From positions 62,001-126,000 of the forward strand of contig NZ_JAASQV010000004.1 in assembly GCF_011761945.1 (NCBI RefSeq): a stretch of DNA of 64,000 bases. Reading direction: 5' to 3'. This DNA is from Sphingomonas leidyi (lineage in GTDB: Bacteria > Pseudomonadota > Alphaproteobacteria > Sphingomonadales > Sphingomonadaceae). The stretch's first letter is position 1. Each line of letters opens with the position of its first letter. This document shows, one piece after another, positions 36,719-45,990 of this stretch. The notes under the pieces are model-generated. The model saw only the letters and a list, made by a program, of their open reading frames with translations, had not been told where the DNA came from and did no database searches. Position numbers and translations under genes: made by a program.

Positions 36719-39124
36719 ATGAAGAACGACCTGCTTCGCGTGCTGATGGCCAGCGCGGCGACGATCGCGTGCGGCTTCGGCATGACTGAACAAGCGTATG
36801 CCCAGAACGATAGCGCTGCTCCCGTGCAGACATCGGAGGCGTCCGCGGACACCGGCCTTGCCGACATCGTCGTCACCGCGCAGCGCCGCCAGGAAAAGGC
36901 GCAATCGGTGCCGATCTCGATCACCTCGGTCAGCGGCCAGACGCTGGAGGACAGCGGCTTCACCTCGCTCACCGACCTGCAATATGTCGTGCCCGGCGTG
37001 CAATATGACCCCACGCAGGGCGCGGCCTTCCAGATCCGCGGCGTCGGCAGCACTTCGTTCGATTTCTCCAACGCCAAGTCGGTCAACGTCGTCGTCGACG
37101 ACGTCGTGATGGACGCCCAGCGCGACAATGGCCTGATCGGCCTCACCGACATCCAGCGCGTCGATGTGCTGATGGGCCCGCAGGGCACGCTGTTCGGCAA
37201 GAATTCCACCTCGGGCGTGATCGCGATCACCACCAACAAGCCGGTGATCGGTCAATTCTCCGGCACTGCCTATGCCGCCTATGGCGAGCGCAACGACCGC
37301 AATGCCAACCTGACCCTCAACGTGCCGATCAGCGATCAGGCCGCACTTCGCCTGTCCGCCTTCGCGCTGGGCCAGGATGGCAAGGGCCGCTATGTCGTGC
37401 TCGACCGCAATCTGGGCCTGGTCAGCGAATGGGGCGTGCGCGGCAAGCTGCTGTTCCGGCCTGCCCCCGCGCTCGAACTGGTCCTTGCCGGCGAGTACAC
37501 CCACCATATCGACACCGCCATCCGCGTGCCGGTGGGCGGCCCGGCTGGCTCGACCTATGCGCCCGCCGCCGCGCTCACCGCGGCGCAGATCGCCCTCGGC
37601 GTGATCCCGGGGCCGGAGAATGCCGACAGCGCCGATGGCTCGCTGGGCCACAACACCACGACCAACAAGGGCGGCTCGCTCCATGTGAACTACGAGATGG
37701 GCCGGCACACGCTGACGTCGATCACTGCCTATCGCGAAACGACGTTCGATAACGACACGCCCGCCGATCTGCTGCCCCGCAACATCTATGCCTTCATCCC
37801 GTTCAACTCGGGCCGGCTGAAGACGCACAAGTTCAGCGAGGAGATCCACTTCGCTTCGCCCGCGGGCGGGACGTTCGAATATCTGGTCGGCGCCTTCTAC
37901 AACAAGCTGAACGCCAGGCAGACCCAGCTGCAATGGGGCACGCTCGGCGCGCCTTTGCTCTCGCCCGCCGGCGTTCCGTCGCCAACGCTCTACGCGTTGA
38001 CCGGTGCATTCGATCCCATCACCAAGGCGATGCTGGGCAACGCCGTGCTGTTCGACGCCGCCAACGAGACGGCGGCCGCGTTCGGCCAGGTCAAGATCAC
38101 CCCGGCCCGCCAGTTCAGCGTGACCCTTGGCGGCCGCTACAATTATGACTGGAACCGCCAGACGATCGGCTACATCAATATCGATCCGGTTCCGATCACC
38201 GGCTATTCGCCCGTCTTCGTCGCCACCAGCTCCGGACCGACCGAGGCGTTCCGATCGGGATCGAAAAAGGGTGGCCGCTTCACCTATCGCATCGCGCCGC
38301 AGTTCACGATCAGCCGCGACGTGATGCTCTATGCGAGCTATGCCACGGGCTACAAGCCGGGCGGCGTCGCCTTTGTCGGCAACCGCTACGATCCCTATAA
38401 TCCGGAATCCGTGAAGAGCTGGGAAATCGGCCTGAAGAGCGAGTTGTTCGATCGCCGCGTGCGCTTCAACGTAAATGCGTTCGCGTCGAAGTTCACCAAT
38501 TTCCAGGCGACGATCCTGACTCCGGTGAGCACGGGTGTCGGCGGGTTCATCCTGGCCTCGGCGATCGGCAACGCGCCGGGCCTGCGCTCGCGCGGCATCG
38601 AGGCGTCGCTGGCGATCAAGCCCGCGCGCCAGGTCACGCTCGGCGGCTCGGTGACCTACACCGACGCCGTGTTCACCGACTATGTCGCCAGCCCGACCGC
38701 CAACTATACCGGCACGCGCCTTACGAACGCGCCGGAATGGCAGGCGAGCGTCACCATGGACTATGCCGACGAGATCGGCGCGGGGCTGAACTTCAAGGCG
38801 CATCTCGACTATGGCTATCGCAGCCGCACCCAGACGGTGACGGGCGCGATGCTGGGTGATATCCTTGCCCCGCCGGTCAGCAACCCGGACGGCACCAAGA
38901 CGCCCAATTCCACGTACTCGCTGATCCCGGGCTACGGCCTGCTCAACGGCCGGATCAGCCTGGCCAAGGTGGATGGCGCGGTCGAGTTCGGCGTCTATGC
39001 CCGCAATCTGCTGAACACCTATTATTCCACGGGGTGGCAGATCTACGGCCCGCTCGGCCTGCTCCACTACACCTCGCCGAACGCCTATCGGACGCTCGGC
39101 GCCTTCGCCAAGATCAACTTCTGA
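36719..39124 (+). CDS. TonB-dependent outer-membrane receptor
   Basis: An 801-residue receptor with a signal peptide ending in EQAYAQN, a TonB-box-like DIVVTAQRR, a plug (QIRGVGSTSFDFSNAKSVNV, VLMGPQGTLFGKNSTSGVI) and a barrel ending in GAFAKINF. The ATG at 36719 follows AGGGGG by eight bases. An upstream in-frame start at 36695 would spoil the signal peptide. The plug resembles the Sphingomonad receptors for siderophores or small hydrophobic ligands. It lies between the MFS gene (75-base gap) and a secreted phospholipase-C-like gene. Confidence 0.92.
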   Translation: MKNDLLRVLMASAATIACGFGMTEQAYAQNDSAAPVQTSEASADTGLADIVVTAQRRQEKAQSVPISITSVSGQTLEDSGFTSLTDLQYVVPGVQYDPTQGAAFQIRGVGSTSFDFSNAKSVNVVVDDVVMDAQRDNGLIGLTDIQRVDVLMGPQGTLFGKNSTSGVIAITTNKPVIGQFSGTAYAAYGERNDRNANLTLNVPISDQAALRLSAFALGQDGKGRYVVLDRNLGLVSEWGVRGKLLFRPAPALELVLAGEYTHHIDTAIRVPVGGPAGSTYAPAAALTAAQIALGVIPGPENADSADGSLGHNTTTNKGGSLHVNYEMGRHTLTSITAYRETTFDNDTPADLLPRNIYAFIPFNSGRLKTHKFSEEIHFASPAGGTFEYLVGAFYNKLNARQTQLQWGTLGAPLLSPAGVPSPTLYALTGAFDPITKAMLGNAVLFDAANETAAAFGQVKITPARQFSVTLGGRYNYDWNRQTIGYINIDPVPITGYSPVFVATSSGPTEAFRSGSKKGGRFTYRIAPQFTISRDVMLYASYATGYKPGGVAFVGNRYDPYNPESVKSWEIGLKSELFDRRVRFNVNAFASKFTNFQATILTPVSTGVGGFILASAIGNAPGLRSRGIEASLAIKPARQVTLGGSVTYTDAVFTDYVASPTANYTGTRLTNAPEWQASVTMDYADEIGAGLNFKAHLDYGYRSRTQTVTGAMLGDILAPPVSNPDGTKTPNSTYSLIPGYGLLNGRISLAKVDGAVEFGVYARNLLNTYYSTGWQIYGPLGLLHYTSPNAYRTLGAFAKINF

Positions 39125-39135
39125 CGCGCCTTCAC

Positions 39136-39161
39136 CCCTCCCGGCCATTCGGCCGGGAGGG
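39136..39161 (+). terminator. Hairpin after the TonB receptor gene
   Basis: An 11-base perfect stem (CCCTCCCGGCC / GGCCGGGAGGG) with loop ATTC starts 11 bases after the receptor stop. There is no T-run. It may attenuate rather than end transcription into the downstream phospholipase gene, which begins 34 bases later. Confidence 0.55.
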
Positions 39162-39195
39162 ATGCGCACGCCCCGATCCACCAAGGACACCCGAC

Positions 39196-40419
39196 ATGAA
39201 GAAGTTCGCGACCGGCCTCGGCCTGATTGCCGCCTGCGCCGCCGGCGCAATCGCCACCTGCGGCGCCGCCCAGGAAGCGCCCCGCACCGGCGAAGTGCGG
39301 CTCAACGAGATCCAGGTGATCGGCACCCACAACAGCTACGCGCAGGGCGTCGACCCGCAGCTGCTGGCGATGGTGGATGCCTTGCTCGGCCCGAAACTGG
39401 CCGCCTTCGCCAAGGCCATGCCAGAGAAGATGAAGGCGGACTGGCAGGAATATCACCCCAATTTCACCAGCATGAGCGAGGGGCTGAACTATCGCTACAC
39501 CACGCTGACGGACCAGCTCGACGCCGGGATGCGCAGCCTCGAGATCGATATCAACAACGATCCCCAGGGTGGCCGCTACGCGCGGCCCGCAGGTCTTGCG
39601 GCGCTGCGTGCCAAGGGCGTGAAGGACAGCCAGATGCTGCCCTATGACACCACCGACATGGAAAAGCCGGGCCTCAAGGTGTTCCATGTCGCCGATCTCG
39701 ACGTGCGCTCCAGCTGCAACCTGTTCACGCGCTGCCTGAAGCAGCTTCGCGCATGGTCGGATGCCCATCCGGACCATGCCCCGATCTTCATCCTGGTCGA
39801 GGCGAAGAGCGATGCCCTGCCGATATTCCCCAACGCGACGCCGCCGCTTGCCTTCGATCGCGCCGCGTTCGACGAGATGGACCAGTCGATCTTCCGCGAG
39901 ATCGGCCGCGACAAGCTGGTGACCCCCGACGATGTCCGCGGGCACCATCCCACCCTCGAAGCCGGCGTGCTGGCCCATAACTGGCCCATGCTCGCCAAGT
40001 CGCGCGGCAAGTTCGTCTTCCTGCTGCTGACCGCGATGGATCCCAAGGCGCTGGCCGCCTACCATGCCGGGCGCGAGAATCTGGAGGGTCGCGCGGCGTT
40101 CCTGCGTGCCACGCCGGGGCAGAGCTATGCCGCGTTCCTTCTGCTCGACAATGCCGATGTCCGCGCCCGGGAAATCCCCGAACGCGTGAAGCAGGGATAT
40201 CTCGTCCGCGCCCGCGCCGATATCGAGACCTACGAGGCCAAGGTGGACGACCCGGGTCGCGCCAACCGGGCCTTTGCCAGCGGCGCCCAGATCGTCTCGA
40301 CCGACTTCTACAAGCCGGGCAACGCCTATGGGACCAATTATGTCGTGCGGCTGCCGGGCGGCGGCGAGGCGCGCTGCAATCCGGTCAACGCACCCAAGGC
40401 CTGCCGGCTGCAACGCTGA
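39196..40419 (+). CDS. Secreted Ca2+-dependent PI-PLC-family phosphodiesterase
   Basis: A 407-residue exported protein (signal GLGLIAACAAGAIATCGAAQ) of the phosphoinositide-specific phospholipase C, Ca2+-dependent family. The first catalytic His is in VIGTHNSYAQ, an acidic metal site is in RSLEIDI, and the second His is in KVFHVADLD. The C-terminal half contains ILVEAKSD and QIVSTDFY, which also fit the TIM-barrel family. The ATG at 39196 begins the signal peptide; longer readings overlap the receptor. By context it cleaves a phosphodiester-linked ligand near the receptor and MFS carrier. Confidence 0.85.
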   Translation: MKKFATGLGLIAACAAGAIATCGAAQEAPRTGEVRLNEIQVIGTHNSYAQGVDPQLLAMVDALLGPKLAAFAKAMPEKMKADWQEYHPNFTSMSEGLNYRYTTLTDQLDAGMRSLEIDINNDPQGGRYARPAGLAALRAKGVKDSQMLPYDTTDMEKPGLKVFHVADLDVRSSCNLFTRCLKQLRAWSDAHPDHAPIFILVEAKSDALPIFPNATPPLAFDRAAFDEMDQSIFREIGRDKLVTPDDVRGHHPTLEAGVLAHNWPMLAKSRGKFVFLLLTAMDPKALAAYHAGRENLEGRAAFLRATPGQSYAAFLLLDNADVRAREIPERVKQGYLVRARADIETYEAKVDDPGRANRAFASGAQIVSTDFYKPGNAYGTNYVVRLPGGGEARCNPVNAPKACRLQR

Positions 40420-40618
40420 CCGATGATCGAATGAAGAGCGAAGCATCCGCTCCCGAGCGGGAGCGGATGTACGGCACCGGCCCGTGAACGGCCATTGTCG
40501 GGGCGCGCGCCTGCCCGGCTGCTCGCGCCGAACCCGGCTCGGCGGCGCGGCGCCCTTGCGAAAGGTGCGGCATGAAGGCCCTTCGCAGCCGGCCGTTGCG
40601 CATCGGCATTTGATCAAT

Positions 40619-40693
40619 TGGCTGGGGCGGAAGGATTCGAACCTTCGGTACACGGTACCAAAAACCGTTGCCTTACCACTTGGCTACGCCCCA
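40619..40693 (-). tRNA. tRNA-Gln (anticodon TTG)
   Basis: The minus strand reads TGGGGCGTAGCCAAG at the 5' end, an anticodon stem-loop with TTG flanked by ACGGT/ACCGT, a T-loop GGTTCGAATCC, the acceptor end CGCCCCA, discriminator G and an encoded CCA. All four arms can be folded. The sequence matches bacterial tRNA-Gln(UUG). Confidence 0.95.
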
Positions 40694-40716
40694 GCGGGAA
40701 GCGCGCTTATAGGGAC

Positions 40717-41814
40717 TTAGGGCAGCCGTTCAACCCAGCCATGCGGGTCCGGCGCGGTTCCGCGCTGAATGCCGCCCAATTCCCCCCTGAGCTTCTCGGT
40801 AAGGATGCCCGGTCCGCCGTTTCCGATCATGAACTCATAGCCGCGGCCACGCACCTTGCCGATCGGCGTGAGCACCGCGGCCGTGCCGCAGGCAAAGGCT
40901 TCGCGCAGCTTGCCGCTCTGGGCATCGGCCTTCCACTGGTCGATCGAATAGCGCTCCTCGCGCACTTCGATTCCCTGCGACCGTGCCAGGGTGATCAGCG
41001 AATCGCGGGTGATGCCGGGCAGGATCGTGCCGCCCAGCGGCGGCGTGACGATCGAGCCGTCGTCCATCACGAACATCACGTTCATGCCGCCCAGCTCCTC
41101 GACATAGCGGTTCTCGACCGCATCGAGGAACACCACCTGGTCGCAACCCTGGTCGATCGCTTCCTTCTGCGCGACCAGGCTGGCCGCGTAATTGCCGCCG
41201 CACTTGGCCGCACCGGTCCCGCCGGGGGCCGCGCGCGTATAATGTTCCGAGACCCACAGAGTCACCGACGGCGCGCCGCCCTTGAAATAGGCGCCCGCCG
41301 GCGAGGCGATCACCATGTAGAGATATTCGCTGGCCGGCTTCACCCCCAGGAACACTTCGCTCGCGAACATGAACGGACGCAGATAGAGCGAGCCGCCCTC
41401 GATCTCCGGGATCCATTTCTGGTCGATGCGGACGAGCTCGCGGATCGAGTCCAGGAACAGCGCGTCCGGCAGCGGCGCCATCGCCATCCGCTCGGCGGAT
41501 TCGCGGAAGCGGCGGGCATTCTCGTCCGCACGGAACAGCGACACGCCGCCATCGGGCAGGCGATAGGCCTTCAGCCCCTCGAAGATCTCCTGCGCATAAT
41601 GGAGCACCGCGGTCGCCGGATCGACCTGGATCGGGCCGCGCGGCAGGATCTTCGCATCGTGCCAGCCCTTGTCGGCGCTGTACTTGATCACCGCCATGTG
41701 ATCGGTGAACACCTTGCCGAAACCCGGATTGGCGAGCACCGCCGCACGGTCGCCGTCGCTGACCGGATTGGGATGCGCCTCGAACTCGAAATCCAGGGTG
41801 GTGGTGTCTTGCAT
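40717..41814 (-). CDS. ilvE: Branched-chain amino acid aminotransferase
   Basis: A 365-residue PLP enzyme that interconverts leucine, isoleucine and valine with their 2-oxo acids. Family segments include LHYAQEIFEGLKAYR, YLRPFMFASE and GGNYAASLVAQ. The PLP lysine is in GTGAAKCGGN. EELGGMNVMFV and FACGTAAVLTPIG are also present. The ATG at 41814 gives the normal length; a longer reading from 41883 would reach into the divergent MarR gene. It lies 23 bases from tRNA-Gln and 67 bases from the divergent MarR gene. Confidence 0.96.
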   Translation of the reverse strand: MQDTTTLDFEFEAHPNPVSDGDRAAVLANPGFGKVFTDHMAVIKYSADKGWHDAKILPRGPIQVDPATAVLHYAQEIFEGLKAYRLPDGGVSLFRADENARRFRESAERMAMAPLPDALFLDSIRELVRIDQKWIPEIEGGSLYLRPFMFASEVFLGVKPASEYLYMVIASPAGAYFKGGAPSVTLWVSEHYTRAAPGGTGAAKCGGNYAASLVAQKEAIDQGCDQVVFLDAVENRYVEELGGMNVMFVMDDGSIVTPPLGGTILPGITRDSLITLARSQGIEVREERYSIDQWKADAQSGKLREAFACGTAAVLTPIGKVRGRGYEFMIGNGGPGILTEKLRGELGGIQRGTAPDPHGWVERLP

Positions 41815-41881
41815 AGCACTCGCCTTCGACTCTGCCGGACCGGCTTGCAGCGGGTTAGGCGCGGTGGCAGAAAGCGTCAAC

Positions 41882-42367
41882 ATGGCTGCCCCAATTCCTG
41901 CCTCCCCGCTGTTCCTGCGCGAGCCCGAGATCCGGCGCGGCGTGGAGCTGCTCTACTTCGGCTATGCCCATCTGACGCGTTCGATCGACGCGGGGCTGGC
42001 GGCACAGGGCCTGGGCCGCGCGCATCATCGCGCGCTTTATTTCATCGCCCGCAAGCCGGACCTGACGGTGAGCGAGCTGCTGGCGATCCTGGCGATCACG
42101 AAGCAGTCGCTCGGCCGGGTGCTGACCGAACTGGCCGATCGCGGCTTCGTCGAGACCCGCACCGGCGATCGCGACCGGCGCCAGCGCCTGTTGCGGCTCA
42201 CCCCCGCGGGGGCGAAGCTGGAAGGCGAGCTGTTCGATGCGCTGCGCGAGAAGATGGCCAACGCCTATTCGAGTGCCGGACAGGGCGCGGTGGGCGGCTT
42301 CTGGGCCGTGCTCGAAGGGCTGGTGCCCGAGGAAGAGCGCCAGCGGGTGGCGGCGCTGGGCCGCTGA
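41882..42367 (+). CDS. MarR-family transcriptional regulator
   Basis: A 161-residue winged-helix regulator. The recognition part is VSELLAILAITKQSLGRVLTEL and the wing is FVETRTGDRDRRQRLLRLT, both classic MarR features. It starts at ATG 41882, divergent from ilvE. Such a MarR gene beside ilvE is a common alphaproteobacterial pairing, but no ligand or target is evident from sequence. Confidence 0.9.
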   Translation: MAAPIPASPLFLREPEIRRGVELLYFGYAHLTRSIDAGLAAQGLGRAHHRALYFIARKPDLTVSELLAILAITKQSLGRVLTELADRGFVETRTGDRDRRQRLLRLTPAGAKLEGELFDALREKMANAYSSAGQGAVGGFWAVLEGLVPEEERQRVAALGR

Positions 42368-42500
42368 ACCGCTCGAGCTGCACGAGGCCGCGCGCCGGCC
42401 GCGGCCACTTCCTCACCGCCGCCCCGGACCTGCTCGGGGCGCATCCCGCTTGGACAATATCGGTCCTCCATCCAGGACGGCCGGCGCGCGCTTGCAGTCG

Positions 42501-42544
42501 CCTCATCAATATAGCATGATATATATCTTGCTATATTGATGAGG
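42501..42544. promoter_or_regulatory. 15-base perfect inverted repeat before the MarR-GNAT gene
   Basis: CCTCATCAATATAGC at 42501-42515 and its exact reverse complement at 42530-42544 flank a 14-base AT-rich spacer that itself contains the palindrome GATATATATC. It ends eight bases before the ATG at 42553 in otherwise GC-rich DNA. Position and symmetry suit an autoregulatory operator overlapping the promoter. Confidence 0.7.
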
Positions 42545-42552
42545 CCCGAACG

Positions 42553-43503
42553 ATGGCGGACGTGCTCGAAGATCTCGGCGACCTGTTTCTCGGAAGCCGC
42601 CTGAAGCGCCTCGCCGAACGCCTGCAGGCGGGCGCGGGGCGCGTCCTGCGCGACGTGGGACTGCCGATCCAGCCGGCGCAGTTCCCGATGCTCGCGGCGA
42701 TCGATCGCTATGGCCCGCTCACGGTCGGACAAGCAGTGGAGGCGCTGGGCGTCAGCCAACCCGTCGTCACGCGCACGCTTGCGGGACTGGTCGAGATGGG
42801 GCTGGTGGAGACGACCCGCGACGAAGCCGATCTTCGCCAGAAGACGATCCGCCTGTCGAGCGCCGGCGAAGCGATGATGGCACGGGCCAAGCCGATGATA
42901 TGGCCGCGCGTGGATGCGGCCGTGAAACAGCTCTGCGCAGACCTGAACGGGTCGTTCCTCGACCAGGTGGGCCAGATCGAGACGGCGCTCGACCGGCAGT
43001 CTCTGGATGCCCGCGTGCGGGACATCCCGCAGGGGCTGAATATCCGGCCCTATTCGGACGATCTCGCCGAGGCTTTCCACCGCATCAATGCCGAATGGGT
43101 CCAGGCGATGTTCACCCTGGAGGAGAATGACGTCCAGATCCTCACCCGCCCGCGCGAGTTGATCATCGACCGCGGCGGCGAGATCCTGTTCGTCGAGACG
43201 CCCGATTCCGGAGTGGTCGGCACCTGTGCGCTGATCAAGATCGAAGAGGGCGTCTTCGAACTGACCAAGATGGGTGTCAGCGAGGCGGCGCGCGGCCGCA
43301 AGGCCGGCGAATTCCTCCTTGCCGCGACGCTCGATCGCGCCCGCGAGATCGGCATGGAGCGCCTCTATCTGCTGACCAACCGCAAATGCGCGGCTGCCAT
43401 CCATCTCTACGAGAAGCTGGGCTTCGAGCATTCGGGGGAGATCATGCGGCTATATGGCGGCAGGTATGCCCGTTGCGACGTCGCCATGGAATATCGCTGG
43501 TAG
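42553..43503 (+). CDS. MarR-GNAT fusion protein
   Basis: A 316-residue fusion. Residues ~1-145 are a MarR-type winged helix (LTVGQAVEALGVSQPVVTRTLAGLV, with wing VETTRDEADLRQKTIRL). Residues ~160-316 are a GNAT acetyltransferase with acetyl-CoA-binding segment ARGRKAGEFLLAATLDRA and the C-terminal LYEKLGFEHSGE. The architecture is known in bacteria and usually links regulation to a metabolite or amino-acid acetylation. The 15-base inverted repeat upstream is the likely autoregulatory site. Confidence 0.9.
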   Translation: MADVLEDLGDLFLGSRLKRLAERLQAGAGRVLRDVGLPIQPAQFPMLAAIDRYGPLTVGQAVEALGVSQPVVTRTLAGLVEMGLVETTRDEADLRQKTIRLSSAGEAMMARAKPMIWPRVDAAVKQLCADLNGSFLDQVGQIETALDRQSLDARVRDIPQGLNIRPYSDDLAEAFHRINAEWVQAMFTLEENDVQILTRPRELIIDRGGEILFVETPDSGVVGTCALIKIEEGVFELTKMGVSEAARGRKAGEFLLAATLDRAREIGMERLYLLTNRKCAAAIHLYEKLGFEHSGEIMRLYGGRYARCDVAMEYRW

Positions 43504-43921
43504 CGCGGAGCGGCGCTGCCCGTATCGCCACAGTTACGGAGCTTCCCCGCGCCCGCTACCCTGCTGGCTCATCGGCTTGGATTTGCCTCTGTCCGTCACT
43601 GCCCAAGGTCCGGGAGCATCTGCTCCCGTCCGAACCCGGATCAGCTTCGCCGCGAACGCGGCGGGCACCTTTGGCATGTGAGATCAAGATATGCCGGACG
43701 ACAAGTTCGAGCTCGTCGCCTGCGCGCGATGGAAGAATCGCGTCGTCGTGCGAGCGGACGCGCGAAATCGGCCAGGCCCGTACGGCCACCGCAGCACTGT
43801 ACGATCAATTGGGCTTCGATCCTCCCTGGATCCCGTGCCGTCCGGCACGGCTGTCGGCGGGGGCGCATTTGCCGGCCCTCCTGCGGGCATCCGCCCCGCG
43901 AAGCGAGGGACGCCCCCAGCC
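43504..43921. other. Intergenic region without a supported gene
   Basis: About 418 bases between the MarR-GNAT gene and the hemerythrin gene (which ends here). Two GC hairpins are visible: CGGGAGCA/TGCTCCCG at 43611-43628 and CGCCGCG/CGCGGCG near 43650. The first may end MarR-GNAT transcription. Short frames on both strands have no ribosome-binding site or domain. Confidence 0.5.
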
Positions 43922-44530
43922 TCACGCCACCTTGAACCCTTCCCGGTTCATCGCCAGCGTCAGCGCCTTGTTCTTCTCGTCGCTCAGCTGGGCGCGCAGC
44001 ATCGGGAACAGGCGCAGTTCCTCTTCCTCCATATGCGCCTCGATCTCGGCGCGGAACCGGCGGACCTTGGCGATCCAGTCGGGCGAAGCCGTGGGCATGT
44101 TCTCCAGTTCGTAGAGATGCTGCTTCACATAGCCATGCTCCTTGGTGAGCTGATCGGCGGCATCTCTCTGCCCGGCCTCGCGCAGCGCCGGATAGATCAC
44201 ATTCTCCTCCTCCACCGCATGTTTCATCAGCGCATGTTTCAGATGCGCGAGCAGCAGGTTGCGCCGGGTGGAGGAATGCTCGTCCGTGGCCTCGATCTGG
44301 CCGAACACCTTGCGCACCGCCTCGTGCTCAGTGGCGAGTGCCTCGTCCCAATTGCCGGCGAGCAGGCTGGGCGCCTGCACCACGGCCTTGCGCCCGAGCA
44401 GCGCCAGCATGCCCAGCGCCATGCCGCCAGCGGCGGCGCCGGCGATCACGCCGAGATTGTGGGTGGTGCTCGTCCGCTTCGATCCGGTGAAGCGGCCCTT
44501 GCTGTCGCGCGTGGCGGTGGTGGTCGTCAT
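43922..44530 (-). CDS. Hemerythrin (HHE) domain protein with membrane-type N-terminus
   Basis: A 202-residue protein. The N-terminal ~30 residues are basic and precede a hydrophobic stretch (LGVIAGAAAGGMALGMLALLG). The remainder is a helical HHE domain with iron-ligand-type residues in TEHEAVRKVFG, HLKHALMKHAVEEENVIYP, KEHGYVKQH and EAHMEEEELRLFP. Such proteins bind a di-iron centre and are linked to oxygen or nitrosative-stress sensing. The start has GGAG upstream. It follows proC after 62 bases. Confidence 0.87.
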   Translation of the reverse strand: MTTTTATRDSKGRFTGSKRTSTTHNLGVIAGAAAGGMALGMLALLGRKAVVQAPSLLAGNWDEALATEHEAVRKVFGQIEATDEHSSTRRNLLLAHLKHALMKHAVEEENVIYPALREAGQRDAADQLTKEHGYVKQHLYELENMPTASPDWIAKVRRFRAEIEAHMEEEELRLFPMLRAQLSDEKNKALTLAMNREGFKVA

Positions 44531-44592
44531 GGCCCTCGACTCCGATGTTACGCCGTCGCCGCAACAACGAAGGGAGGCTATGCGCGTTCCGG

Positions 44593-45387
44593 TCAGCGCC
44601 GGGCGGCGGCGGCCATTTCGGCACTGCGGCGCGCCGATGCGCCGAGCGTGGCGCGCAGCAGTGCCGCGAGCGCGTCGTCCGCGTCGAGCACGTCGAGCCC
44701 CTTGCGCGTGGTTCCACCCGGGCTGGCGACCTGCTCCACGAGCGCCGAGGGCGGCAGCTCGGCCTGGGCGGCGAGCAGCCCCGCCCCCTCCACCGTGGCA
44801 ACGGCGAGCCGCAGCGCCTGCTCTTCGCCGAACCCGATCGACACCCCGCCCGCCGCAAGCGCATCGATGAAGCGATAGACAAAGGCCGGCCCGCAGCCGG
44901 CGAGCACGCCGAGCCGGTCCAGCCCCGCCTCGTCGCCCCATTCGACCAGCCCGAGCGGCCGCATCAGCGCGTCGACCGGCGCGCTGCGATCACCGGCCAG
45001 GCCGACCACGCCCTTGCCGATCGCGACCGGCAAATTGGGCATCGCGCGGACGATGCCCCCTGCCCGGAACCGGCCCGCAAGCGAAGCCAGCTCGACGCCG
45101 GCGAGGATGGAAATGAGCAGTGGCACCCCGGCGATGCGCGCGCCGTGCGCCTCGGCCACCGCATCGATCTGCTGCGGCTTCATGCCGAGCATCACGGCAT
45201 CGGGCAGCGGACCGTCGGGGAAGGCCCTGCCCTGGCGCACGCCCCGGGGCAGCGCGCGGTCCTGGCGGTTGACGACGAAGACCCGCGCGGGGTCCACCGT
45301 TCCCGCATCGATCCAGCGGCGGAGCATCGCACCCGCCATGTTGCCGCAGCCGACCAGCCAGAGGCTGGCCGGGGGCACCGCGCTCAC
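44593..45387 (-). CDS. proC: Pyrroline-5-carboxylate reductase
   Basis: A 264-residue NAD(P)H enzyme for the last step of proline synthesis. The dinucleotide motif is LWLVGCGNMAGAML at the N-terminus. RAMPNLPVAIGKG and the C-terminal VASPGGTTRKGL are family signatures. The start is GTG at 45387, overlapping the YbjN stop by four bases (GTGA). No ATG would preserve the N-terminal strand. It is the last-but-one gene of the minus-strand run beginning at tlyA. Confidence 0.93.
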   Translation of the reverse strand: MSAVPPASLWLVGCGNMAGAMLRRWIDAGTVDPARVFVVNRQDRALPRGVRQGRAFPDGPLPDAVMLGMKPQQIDAVAEAHGARIAGVPLLISILAGVELASLAGRFRAGGIVRAMPNLPVAIGKGVVGLAGDRSAPVDALMRPLGLVEWGDEAGLDRLGVLAGCGPAFVYRFIDALAAGGVSIGFGEEQALRLAVATVEGAGLLAAQAELPPSALVEQVASPGGTTRKGLDVLDADDALAALLRATLGASARRSAEMAAAARR

Positions 45388-45884
45388 GCCTCGCCCTGCG
45401 TTTCGATGAGCGCGGAGGCCAGCGCGTCCTGCGGGGTCTTGCCGCCCCACAGCACGAACTGGAACACGGGATAGAAGCGCTCGCATTCGTCGATCGCGCT
45501 CTCCACCAGCAGCTCGGCCTGGGCCAGGCTGAGCGTCGGCTCCTCGCCGTCGATCAGCGCGGCGTGGCGGAACAACAGGATGCCGCTCTGCGACCAGAGC
45601 TCGAAATGGCCGATCCAGAGCTGCTCGTTGACCAGGCCGATCGTCTCGTAGACCGCCATGCGGCGCTCGTCGGCCACGCGGATGTCCGGAAAGGCGAGGA
45701 ACTGGAGCACGCCATCGTCCTCGCGCCAGATCGCGCGCAGCTCATACTCCGTCCAGCTGCCCTTCACCTTCGCCACGATCTCGTCTTCTTCGCGGCTGTG
45801 CGTCCAGCCATGCGCGGCGAAATAACTTTCGAGCATGTCGATAGGGGCTGCGTCGTCGCGGTCGAATTCCGCTTCGTCGAGCAT
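45384..45884 (-). CDS. YbjN-domain protein
   Basis: A 166-residue soluble protein of the YbjN family, a fold related to type III secretion chaperones. Family segments include MLESYFAAHGWTHSREEDEIVAKVKG and WIGHFELWSQSGILLFRHA. ATG 45884 has GGAGA four bases further up; a longer reading has no ribosome-binding site. It is translationally coupled to proC, a pairing frequent in Sphingomonads. The function is not established. Confidence 0.85.
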   Translation of the reverse strand: MLDEAEFDRDDAAPIDMLESYFAAHGWTHSREEDEIVAKVKGSWTEYELRAIWREDDGVLQFLAFPDIRVADERRMAVYETIGLVNEQLWIGHFELWSQSGILLFRHAALIDGEEPTLSLAQAELLVESAIDECERFYPVFQFVLWGGKTPQDALASALIETQGEA

Positions 45885-45990
45885 CAGTTTCTCCACTGGG
45901 GCCGGATTGCTTGGGCAGAATCTGCCAACCGCATCGGGCCCGCACAAGCGCGGGGTTCACAACCCTGCGCAAAAGCTGTGGACAAGGTGT

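Noticed and set aside
36665..39250. Long minus-strand frame opposite the third TonB receptor
   Set aside because: Antisense shadow in GC-rich DNA. The plus strand has a signal peptide and ribosome-binding site.
43691..43921. Possible small gene beginning at ATG 43691
   Set aside because: No ribosome-binding site or domain, and the frame runs on antisense through the hemerythrin gene.
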